The position numbers and the translations under genes are program-made. From Actinomadura sp. K4S16 (GTDB lineage: Bacteria > Actinomycetota > Actinomycetes > Streptosporangiales > Streptosporangiaceae), in the NCBI RefSeq assembly GCF_008327685.1, contig NZ_BDDE01000028.1, forward strand, positions 1-64,000: a stretch of 64,000 bases of DNA, given 5' to 3'. Each line of letters begins with the position of its first letter. Position 1 is the first letter of the stretch. Positions 57,694-64,000 of the stretch are shown here, one piece after another. Below the pieces are notes generated by a model. That model was not told where the DNA came from. It saw only the letters and a program-made list of their open reading frames with translations, and made no database searches.

Positions 57694-58025
57694 GGTCCCG
57701 CGCCACGACCACGGTCAGCATCCTCCGCACCCCGCCCGGCACCGTCGACGCCTACGGCGACCCCGTCGACACCGACACCCCGATCGCGACCCGCATCCCC
57801 GCCTCGATCATCCTCCGCACCGTCCGCCAGTACCTCCCCGACGAGCACCGCACCACCACCGTCGAGACCCACACCGGCCGCCTCCGCGCCGACATCGACG
57901 TCCAGCCCGACGACCGCCTGAAAGACGAACGCACCGGAACGATCTACAGCATCGAGAACATCGCCCGCCCCCAGTCCTACGCGGGCCTCCCAGACCTCCA
58001 CCTCGACCTCAAGCGAACCACCTGA
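57690..58025 (+). CDS. Head-closure protein, SPP1 gp16-like
   Basis: A 111-aa beta-rich protein (TTTVSILRTPPGTVDAYGDP; GTIYSIENIARPQSYAGLPD) in the stopper/head-completion position. GTG start overlapping the connector stop. Assigned from order and beta content. Confidence 0.78.
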   Translation: MRSRATTTVSILRTPPGTVDAYGDPVDTDTPIATRIPASIILRTVRQYLPDEHRTTTVETHTGRLRADIDVQPDDRLKDERTGTIYSIENIARPQSYAGLPDLHLDLKRTT

Positions 58026-58080
58026 ACCCCCGGTCAACGGGGGGACCGACCCGACAGGTCCGCCGTCAAGGAGACCTCCA

Positions 58081-58446
58081 GTGCCCTACGTCCGCGTCAC
58101 CATGACACCGGGCTGGCAGCGCCTCATCCGCCCCGCGCTCCGCCGCACCGAGAACGAGCTCGCCGAAGCCGTCGCACGCGACGCCCGCGGCCTCGTCGGC
58201 GTCGACTCCGGGGACCTCAAGCGCACCATCAAGGCACGCGGCAACCGCGTCTACGTCGGCACCTCCTACTGGCACCACCACGAGTACGGCACCCGCCCGC
58301 ACCTGATCCTGCCCCGCCACAAGCAGGCGCTCTACTGGCCCGGAGCCCGGCACCCCGTCGCCCGCGTCCACCACCCCGGCACCGCCCCGAACCCCTTCCT
58401 GCGGACCGCGCTCCGCCGCCGCCGCAACCCCAGGGACCGGCGCTGA
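58081..58446 (+). CDS. Neck/tail-completion protein, HK97 gp10-like
   Basis: A 121-aa protein. DARGLVGVDSGDLKRTIKAR, VYVGTSYWHHHEYGTRPHLI and PNPFLRTAL are the signature of the HK97 gp10/minor tail family (G-x-LR ... YxxYxEFGT ... PFLRPA). GTG start with AAGGAG upstream. Abuts the next gene by 1-bp overlap. Confidence 0.85.
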   Translation: MPYVRVTMTPGWQRLIRPALRRTENELAEAVARDARGLVGVDSGDLKRTIKARGNRVYVGTSYWHHHEYGTRPHLILPRHKQALYWPGARHPVARVHHPGTAPNPFLRTALRRRRNPRDRR

Positions 58447-58901
58447 TGGCCGAGCCCCCGAGCAGCGAGATCGTCGCCGTCGCCTGGCTCCGCACCCTGC
58501 CCGGCATCCCCCCGAACGGCGTCGCCACCACCCTCCCCGGCGACACCTCCACCTGGCACGACACCGGGTTCGTCACCGTCCACCTCACCGGAGGCGACCC
58601 CGGCCTCCACGTCCCGCAGCGCGCCCCGGTCCTGCAGCTCGACTGCTGGGCCGCCAACCCCAACAGCCAGAAGCCCCCCTGGGGCCGCGCCAACGCCCTC
58701 GCCGAACGCATCGTCGACGCCTGCCGCCCCGCACAGCAGCGCCGGCTCATGGGCCGGATCGCCCTCCCGGCCCCGTACCAGGACGCCCGCGTGCAGACCG
58801 CGAACGTCGAGACCGAGCCCCGCCGCGTCTACCCCGACGAGGCCCGCTTCGCCGACTACATGCTCGAACTCGCCCTCTACTGGGTCCCGGTGGCCGCATG
58901 A
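58446..58901 (+). CDS. Tail terminator protein
   Basis: A 151-aa protein. IVAVAWLRTLPGIPPNGVAT, VPQRAPVLQLDCWAANPNSQ and YMLELALYWVPVAA give the alternating layout of a siphovirus tail terminator (gpU-like), and it sits in the expected place. Stops 4 bp inside the next gene. Confidence 0.8.
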   Translation: MAEPPSSEIVAVAWLRTLPGIPPNGVATTLPGDTSTWHDTGFVTVHLTGGDPGLHVPQRAPVLQLDCWAANPNSQKPPWGRANALAERIVDACRPAQQRRLMGRIALPAPYQDARVQTANVETEPRRVYPDEARFADYMLELALYWVPVAA

Positions 58902-59104
58902 CCGGCCAGCTGTACGGGCTGTGGGGCGAGCGCTCCGGCTGCCTCCTCACCTGGCGGGGCCGCGTCATCACCCACACGTCCCGCGCCGAGCTGGAGTACC
59001 TCTACCCGGACACCCGGATCGTCCCCGTCCCGCGCGGCATCCGCCCCGACGAGCACGTCCCCCTCCAGTACGTCCCCACCCGCCCATCAGGGAGGCCCGC
59101 ATGA
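58898..59104 (+). CDS. Small hypothetical tail-region protein, 68 aa
   Basis: A small protein (GLWGERSGCLLTWRGRVITH, then LEYLYPDTRIVPVPRGI) coupled to both neighbours by 4-bp overlaps. Similar short proteins occur before the tail-tube gene in actinophages. Function unknown. Confidence 0.7.
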   Translation: MTGQLYGLWGERSGCLLTWRGRVITHTSRAELEYLYPDTRIVPVPRGIRPDEHVPLQYVPTRPSGRPA

Positions 59105-59301
59105 CCCGCCACAAGGTCCGCACCACCATGAACCCGGCCGAGGAGATCGAGGTGTCGCAGCACGAGTACGACGACCTCTACCGCCAGGGCCTCATCGCCC
59201 CCGACAAGCCCGCCGACAAGCCCGCCGACAAGCCCGCGGACCCGTCGTCCGGGACGGGCGGCAGGAGCAAGCCCAAGACCGCCGAGCAGAGCAAGGAGTA
59301 G
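59101..59301 (+). CDS. Small hypothetical protein with DKPA repeats, 66 aa
   Basis: A 66-aa protein with an N-terminal strand (KVRTTMNPAEEIEVSQHEYD) that resembles the short phage proteins with a DYxxLxxQG motif, then three DKPA repeats and a basic Ser/Lys tail. ATG overlaps the upstream stop. Confidence 0.68.
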   Translation: MTRHKVRTTMNPAEEIEVSQHEYDDLYRQGLIAPDKPADKPADKPADPSSGTGGRSKPKTAEQSKE

Positions 59302-59307
59302 CCGACC

Positions 59308-59892
59308 ATGCCGGTCACCGTCACCAACCTCATCCAGGGCCCCGCCGACCTGTACCGGGGCGACTTCGGCGCAGCCGAACCCACCGAAGCCGACATCAGC
59401 ATGGACGTCGAGGACACCACCGTCGCCGCGAGCTGGACCGACCTCGGCGGCACCCAGGACGGCGTCACCCTCACCCTCGAACAGGAATACGCCGAGCTGG
59501 AAGTGGACCAGATCGTCGACGTCCCCGAGTCCCGCCTCACCAAGCGCGTCTTCACGATCAAGACGAACTTCGCCGAACCCACCCTGGAGAACTTCAAGGT
59601 CGCCGCCAACGGCGGCACCATCACCGCCGGGGCCACCAGCAAGAAGTACACCCCCGCCATGGACAACAGCGCCGTCTCACCCGACTACAGCGCGCTCCTG
59701 TTCGACGGCATCGCCCCCGCGAGCCTGCGCCGCCGCGTCATCGCCCGCAAGGTCCTCAACACCGCGGCGGTGGAGCAGCCCGCCCAGAAGGACGGTCAGA
59801 CCCTGTTCCCCGTCGAACTCAAGGGCCACTACGTCTCCAAGAGCATCCCGCCGTTCGACTACACCGACGAGCTGCCCCCCGTCGCACCCTGA
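59308..59892 (+). CDS. Major tail tube protein
   Basis: A 194-aa beta-rich protein immediately before the tail chaperones, the invariant place for the tail tube. Features: DTTVAASWTDLGGTQDGVTL, YAELEVDQIVDVPESRLTKR, VFTIKTNFAEPTLENFKVAA. It polymerises around the tape measure protein. Confidence 0.87.
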   Translation: MPVTVTNLIQGPADLYRGDFGAAEPTEADISMDVEDTTVAASWTDLGGTQDGVTLTLEQEYAELEVDQIVDVPESRLTKRVFTIKTNFAEPTLENFKVAANGGTITAGATSKKYTPAMDNSAVSPDYSALLFDGIAPASLRRRVIARKVLNTAAVEQPAQKDGQTLFPVELKGHYVSKSIPPFDYTDELPPVAP

Positions 59893-59948
59893 CCCCCGCT
59901 CGCCTGTAGCGGCCCGTCAACGGCCGCCCCCACCCGCCAGGAGACCCC

Positions 59949-60335
59949 GTGTCGGTAGACGACATCGACCTCGCAGACATCCCCCGCATCCCCGAACCCA
60001 CCGAACCGGCCAAGATCGAGATGGTCCCGCTCTTCGTGATGGGCGACGACGTCTACGAGATGCCGAAGAAGCCCCCCGCCGGCCTCGCCCTGGAGTACCT
60101 GGAGAAGCAGGTCGAGGACGGCCCCGACGCCGCCGCCATGTGGGTCATGGTCGAGGTCCTCGGCGAAGAGGTCTACACGATGCTCAAGGACCACCCGTCC
60201 CTCGACTTCGACCAGTTCAACGACATCTTCGAGCGCCTGGAGAAGAACCTCCTGGGGGGAAAGGGCCAGAAGGCGAACCGGGCCCAGCGTGGCGTACGCC
60301 GTCGGCCCGCCTCCAAGAAACCGCGTGGGTCCTGA
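59949..60335 (+). CDS. Tail assembly chaperone, short form (gpG-like)
   Basis: A 128-aa protein. GTG start at 59949. Helical protein (GLALEYLEKQVEDGPDAAAM; LDFDQFNDIFERLEKNLL) between the tail tube and tape measure genes. It ends in a basic tail when read without frameshift. The slippery site at 60254-60260 near its end allows a longer fusion form. Confidence 0.85.
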   Translation: MSVDDIDLADIPRIPEPTEPAKIEMVPLFVMGDDVYEMPKKPPAGLALEYLEKQVEDGPDAAAMWVMVEVLGEEVYTMLKDHPSLDFDQFNDIFERLEKNLLGGKGQKANRAQRGVRRRPASKKPRGS

Positions 60336-60652
60336 ACTACCTGGACGACCTGGAATCGGACTTCTCGGCGGTCCACCGGTGCGACGACATGTACGCGCTC
60401 CCCGCCGACCGGTTCTTCGCCTTCGCTGACCGACTGATCGCCTACAGAGGAGTGATCCGGATGCGCGCGGAAGAGGAGTCGCAGCGGCGGCAGCCCTCCG
60501 CGTCCACCGCCCGCAGCTCCGCCGCGCGCAGCTCCACCGCGCGCTCCGGCGGCGTCACCTACTACAGCGACATCGCGCAGAACCCCGACCTCGCCCAGTA
60601 CTTCGGCCCCCGGCGCGACCAGCCCGCGCAGCCCCCCAAGGAAGGGGGCTGA
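59949..60652 (+). CDS. Tail assembly chaperone, -1 frameshift fusion (gpGT-like)
   Basis: The second chaperone frame (visible as open from 60140 to 60652) has no good start of its own. At 60254-60260 the gene reads CTG GGG GGA AAG; slipping back one base on GGGGGGA joins it to the downstream frame: KGPEGEPGPAWR, then WVLNYLDDLESDFSAVHRCD, DRFFAFADRLIAYRG and a Ser/Arg tail with YYSDIAQNPDLAQYFG. Product about 234 aa. Frameshifted G/GT pairs are conserved in long-tailed siphoviruses. Confidence 0.88.
60254..60260 (+). promoter_or_regulatory. Programmed -1 frameshift slippery heptamer
   Basis: GGGGGGA in the zero frame as G GGG GGA, the classic phage chaperone slippery site, followed by AA and GGG. 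It lies in codons for LGGK of the short chaperone. Confidence 0.85.
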
Positions 60653-60653
60653 C

Positions 60654-63600
60654 ATGGCCTTCCGCATCGCTGAGGGCTTCGTAGAGGTCACCTCACGGTT
60701 CCGCGAGGGTGCAATCCGCAGAGGGGCCCAGCAGACCGGCAGAAGGGCAGGACAAGCCTTCTCCCGTACGTTCGGCCGCGAAGCCGACAACGGGTTCGGC
60801 CGCACCCGCCGCGCCATGGAAGGCGCCTTCCGGTCCGCCGACCGGGTCGGCCGCCGCGCAGGGTCCTCCTTCGGCTCCGGCTTCACCCGGGACGCCCAGA
60901 CCTGGTTCCGCGCCACCGGCCGCCTCCTCCGCTCCCACGCGCAGCGCAGCGGCGGCGACTCCGGCCGCGCGTTCGGCCGCGCCTTCTCCCGGTCCGCCGA
61001 AGCGGGCCTCGCCCGCACCCGCCGCGTCCTGTCCCGCATCTTCCGCCGAGCCGGGCGCGAATCCGGGGAAGGGGCCGGACGGGAGTTCGGCGAGGGCTTC
61101 TTCCGCGACTCCCAGGGCCGCCTACGCGACTCCCGCGGCCGCTTCACCCGCATGTTCCACGGCTCCGGCCGCGAGTCCGGCGGCGGCTTCGTGTCCGGGT
61201 TCCTCGGCATGTTCCGGTCCCAGTCGACCGGGATCCTGTCGACCTTCGGCGGCCTGTTCACCAAGGTCGGGGCCAAGGGCTGGCTCATCGTCGCCGGGGT
61301 CATCGCCGCGCTCGCCGCCCTCCCCGCGATCGGCGCGGCGGCCGGGACCACCCTCGCCTTCGCGTTCGGCGCGGGCATCGCCGGGATCGGCATCGCCGCC
61401 GCCGCCCAGTCCGAACGGGTGCAGTCGGCGTTCACGCGCCTCAAGGACCGCGTCGGCTCCAAGCTCAAGGAGATCGCGAAGCCGTTCGAGGGCACCCTCG
61501 TCGCGATCGCCGGTCAGCTCTCCGGCCTCTTCGACTCCCTGGCCCCCCACCTCGGCAAGGCGTTCAAGCTCCTGGCCCCCGTGGTCGAGCTGTTCGCCGG
61601 GCGGTTCCTCTCCTCGCTGAAGGTCTTCGGGCCGGTCGTCGACACCGCCTCGCAGGCCTTCGCCGCCCTCCTCGACCCGCTCGGCCGCGACATCGGCCCC
61701 GCCATGGACGGGCTCGCCGACGCCTTCAACGGCCTGTTCACCACCGTCCGGGACACCCCCGAACTCCAGGGGTTCTTCTCCGGGATGATCACGGGCCTCA
61801 TCGGCACCGTCGCGAACCTGGTCCGGTTCGTGACGTGGCTGGCCAAGGCGTACGTGTGGTTCGGCGACCTCAAGGACGCGGCCCTCTCCAGCCCGATCGC
61901 CGAGCGACTCCGCGGCATCGGGTCCGCGATCGGCGGCGTCGCCGACACCGCGCGCCGGAGCGGCCCCCGGCTCCGGTCCATGTTCGCCGGGGTCACACCC
62001 GGATTCGACGGCATCGGCGCCAAGCTCCGCAGCCTCGGCGCGGCCATCACCGACCGGGTCTCCGACATCACCGGCAAGGTCCGCCGCCTCGTCGGCGCGA
62101 TCGGCTCCACCTTCCGCGACTTCCGCGACAAGCACGCGAAGGAGTTCGAGCAGGCCGGCCAGAAGCTCCAGGAGGTCGGCCGCAAGATCGGTGAGGCCCT
62201 CGGGTCCGCCGTCGACCTGGTGACCGCCCTGGTCAACCGGATCGGCTCCGTCCTCGGCTTCGCCCTCGACCTGATCACCGGCGTCTGGGGCCGGTTCGGC
62301 GACGACATCATCAACACCGTCCAGACCGCGTTCAACACGGTCCTCGGGGTCCTCTCCGGCGCCCTCACCACGATCAAGGGCGTCATCGACGTCTTCGTCG
62401 GGATCCTCACCGGCGACTGGGGTCGCGCGTGGGACGGCGTCAAGGGGATCTTCTCCGGACTGTGGCAGGCGGTCCTCGCGATCCTCAAGGGTTCGCTCGG
62501 CCTCGCCGTCCAGGCCGTGAAGTCCGCGGTGTCGCTGATCATCTGGCCGTTCCAGTGGCTCTACGACAAGATCGTCGGGCACTCGATCATCCCGGACCTG
62601 GTGCTCGGCGTCCTCTCCTGGTTCCAGAAGCTCGCCGCCTGGGTGCTCGCCCCCGTCGCCGCGCTCCGCGACCGCACGGTCAACGCCTTCCAGCAGGCGA
62701 AGGCGTGGGTCCTCAACCACGTCAAGGCGCTCCGGGACGGCGCGGTCTCCCGGTTCACCAGCCTCCGCGACCGCGCCACCGCCCTCGCCACGAACGCACG
62801 CGACTGGGTGACCTCGCGGATCAGCAGCCTCCGCGACCTTGTGACGTCCCGGATCACCTCCCTCCGGGACCGGGCGGTGTCCCGGTTCACCTCCCTCCGG
62901 GACACCGCCACCTCCCGCATCTCGAACCTCCGGGACTGGGTGGTGTCCCGCGCGAGCTCGCTCCGCGACAAGGTCGTCTCGGCCTTCAACTCGCTGAAGG
63001 ACCGGACGATCTCGGCGTTCGACCGCGCCGCCTCCGGTGTCCGGACCGTGTTCTCGAAGCTCCGCTCGGCAGCGTCCAGCCCGGTCCGGTTCGTGATCGA
63101 CGTGGTGTACAACCAGGGCATCCGGGGCGTCTGGAACAAGATCGCGGACAAGGTGCCGGGCATCGGCTCCATCGGCCCCATGCGCGTCCCCAAGGGCTTC
63201 GCCAAGGGCGGCATCACCGACGTCCGGGACGGCGCCGCCCTCCCCGGCTACTCCCCGCGCGACGACCAGCTCGTCTACGCCCGCTCCGGGGAAGGCGTCA
63301 TCGTCCCCGAAGCCGTCCGCGCTCTCGGCGCCGGGTTCATCCACACCGCGAACCGCCTCGGCAGCCGCGCCAGCGAACTCCTCGGCCTCCCCGCCTTCCG
63401 CAAGGGCGGCACGGTCCCCGGCTACCGCGACGGCGGTGTGATCGGCGCGGTCAGCGGCTTCCTCGGCAAGGCCAAGGGCGCCTTCGCCGGAGGGTTCGTC
63501 AAGGCCCTCACCGCCGCCCTGAACCCCATGGTGCGCTCCATCACCAGCCGCTTCGGGAACCGCAACGACTTCCCCGGCATCCCCGGCAAGATGATGGCCC

Positions 63601-64000
63601 ACCTCACCGGCAAGATCATCGGGTTCATGCGGCGGTTCGCCTCCCAGCTCGAAGGCGGCGACGGCAAGAAGGTCGTCGACATCGCGGAGAAGTACGTCGG
63701 CCTGTCCGGGAACCCCAACAAGTTCACCCGCCGCATGGGCATGAACGGCCTCCCCTGGTGCGGGATGTTCGTGGACGGAGTGTTCGACGAGGCCGGCGCA
63801 TCCAAGGCCCTCCGGGGCGTGGGCGGCCCCGCCGCCGTCTGGTCCTACCGCGCCCTGCCCTCGGTCTCCCAGAGCCAGAAGAAGGCCGGAGACCTCGGCC
63901 TCTACCGAGGCGACGCCGGGCACATCAACATCTACACCGGCAAGGGCTCCATCACCATCGGCGGCAACGAGTCCAACAGCGTCCGCAAGCAGTCCGGCTA
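60654..64000 (+). CDS. Tape measure protein with C-terminal CHAP/NlpC-like domain (truncated by window)
   Basis: At least 1115 residues, open at the right edge. ATG 60654 with AAGGAAGGGGG upstream. The N-terminal 190 residues are Arg/Gly-rich repeats of RAFGRAFSR type; 208-252 are a long hydrophobic stretch (GWLIVAGVIAALAALPAIGA); 696-786 carry 11-residue repeats with SLRD. From about 1005 there is a peptidase-like region: GLPWCGMFVDGVF (Cys1036) and DAGHINIYTG (His1090), fitting a papain-like CHAP or NlpC fold that would open peptidoglycan during DNA entry. Role: sets tail length and helps DNA injection. Confidence 0.9.
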   Translation, partial: MAFRIAEGFVEVTSRFREGAIRRGAQQTGRRAGQAFSRTFGREADNGFGRTRRAMEGAFRSADRVGRRAGSSFGSGFTRDAQTWFRATGRLLRSHAQRSGGDSGRAFGRAFSRSAEAGLARTRRVLSRIFRRAGRESGEGAGREFGEGFFRDSQGRLRDSRGRFTRMFHGSGRESGGGFVSGFLGMFRSQSTGILSTFGGLFTKVGAKGWLIVAGVIAALAALPAIGAAAGTTLAFAFGAGIAGIGIAAAAQSERVQSAFTRLKDRVGSKLKEIAKPFEGTLVAIAGQLSGLFDSLAPHLGKAFKLLAPVVELFAGRFLSSLKVFGPVVDTASQAFAALLDPLGRDIGPAMDGLADAFNGLFTTVRDTPELQGFFSGMITGLIGTVANLVRFVTWLAKAYVWFGDLKDAALSSPIAERLRGIGSAIGGVADTARRSGPRLRSMFAGVTPGFDGIGAKLRSLGAAITDRVSDITGKVRRLVGAIGSTFRDFRDKHAKEFEQAGQKLQEVGRKIGEALGSAVDLVTALVNRIGSVLGFALDLITGVWGRFGDDIINTVQTAFNTVLGVLSGALTTIKGVIDVFVGILTGDWGRAWDGVKGIFSGLWQAVLAILKGSLGLAVQAVKSAVSLIIWPFQWLYDKIVGHSIIPDLVLGVLSWFQKLAAWVLAPVAALRDRTVNAFQQAKAWVLNHVKALRDGAVSRFTSLRDRATALATNARDWVTSRISSLRDLVTSRITSLRDRAVSRFTSLRDTATSRISNLRDWVVSRASSLRDKVVSAFNSLKDRTISAFDRAASGVRTVFSKLRSAASSPVRFVIDVVYNQGIRGVWNKIADKVPGIGSIGPMRVPKGFAKGGITDVRDGAALPGYSPRDDQLVYARSGEGVIVPEAVRALGAGFIHTANRLGSRASELLGLPAFRKGGTVPGYRDGGVIGAVSGFLGKAKGAFAGGFVKALTAALNPMVRSITSRFGNRNDFPGIPGKMMAHLTGKIIGFMRRFASQLEGGDGKKVVDIAEKYVGLSGNPNKFTRRMGMNGLPWCGMFVDGVFDEAGASKALRGVGGPAAVWSYRALPSVSQSQKKAGDLGLYRGDAGHINIYTGKGSITIGGNESNSVRKQSG

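Noticed and set aside
61122..63923. 933-aa minus-strand ORF opposite the tape measure gene
   Set aside because: GC-rich shadow frame of low-complexity composition; the plus strand carries a clear tape measure protein in correct phage order.
1..64000. Insertion sequences or transposases
   Set aside because: No transposase motifs (DDE, HUH or serine-resolvase type) or terminal inverted repeats were seen in any supported gene.

Overview
The window is very GC-rich actinobacterial DNA. A BldC-like regulator, a DUF5753/DUF397 pair, a DUF574-type methyltransferase and an actinobacterial-type inositol-phosphate synthase point to a mycelial actinomycete; an Actinomadura- or Streptomyces-like host is my guess, and the genus cannot be fixed from sequence alone. 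The window splits into a host defence island (1-13.2 kb) and a large integrated siphovirus-type prophage (13.27 kb to beyond the right edge). The junction is a 42-nt 3' fragment of a tRNA-Pro gene.

The defence island holds an IetAS-type pair on the minus strand (subtilisin-like protease plus AAA+ ATPase). Divergent from it on the plus strand are a type III restriction-modification pair (Res, Mod) and a UvrD-type helicase with a C-terminal PD-(D/E)XK and Cys-cluster domain. A small Xre-type regulator converges on the end of this operon. The putative target-recognition part of Mod is visibly AT-richer than its surroundings, which suggests specificity exchange.

The prophage starts with a tyrosine integrase and a lysogeny/regulatory region: DUF5753/DUF397 regulator, methyltransferase, Xre repressor candidate, phased operator repeats, two HTH_17 proteins and a BldC-like protein. 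Next comes a replication/recombination block: a Sak4-like ATPase, a UvrD-like helicase, a winged-helix initiator candidate and an origin-like set of five phased hairpins beside AT-rich DNA. From 29.7 to 40.2 kb lies a long run of small, mostly unknown, partly paralogous genes, several with zinc-ribbon-like Cys clusters, ending in an ArdC-like antirestriction domain. From 42.1 to 49.8 kb is a metabolic cassette: ParB-like protein, cupin, DegT/StrS aminotransferase, myo-inositol-phosphate synthase, two GT25-like glycosyltransferases, a PP-loop enzyme and an IbrA/IbrB-like pair. Head and tail genes follow in canonical order: MuF-like, small and large terminase, portal, scaffold candidate, capsid, connectors, tail tube, frameshifted chaperone and tape measure running off the window.

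Two unusual non-coding systems stand out. First, a 28-nt hairpin-forming repeat with compensatory stem changes occurs about 40 times, always first appearing 13-16 nt after a stop codon: two copies behind the integrase, four at 23.3 kb, and a 34-unit array at 40.19-41.98 kb with 15-22-nt unique spacers. Second, seven promoters across the prophage share a -35, a 17-18-bp spacer, a -10 and a downstream TAGGGACA-type box (some with an inverted copy upstream), which suggests one regulator controls most early and accessory operons.
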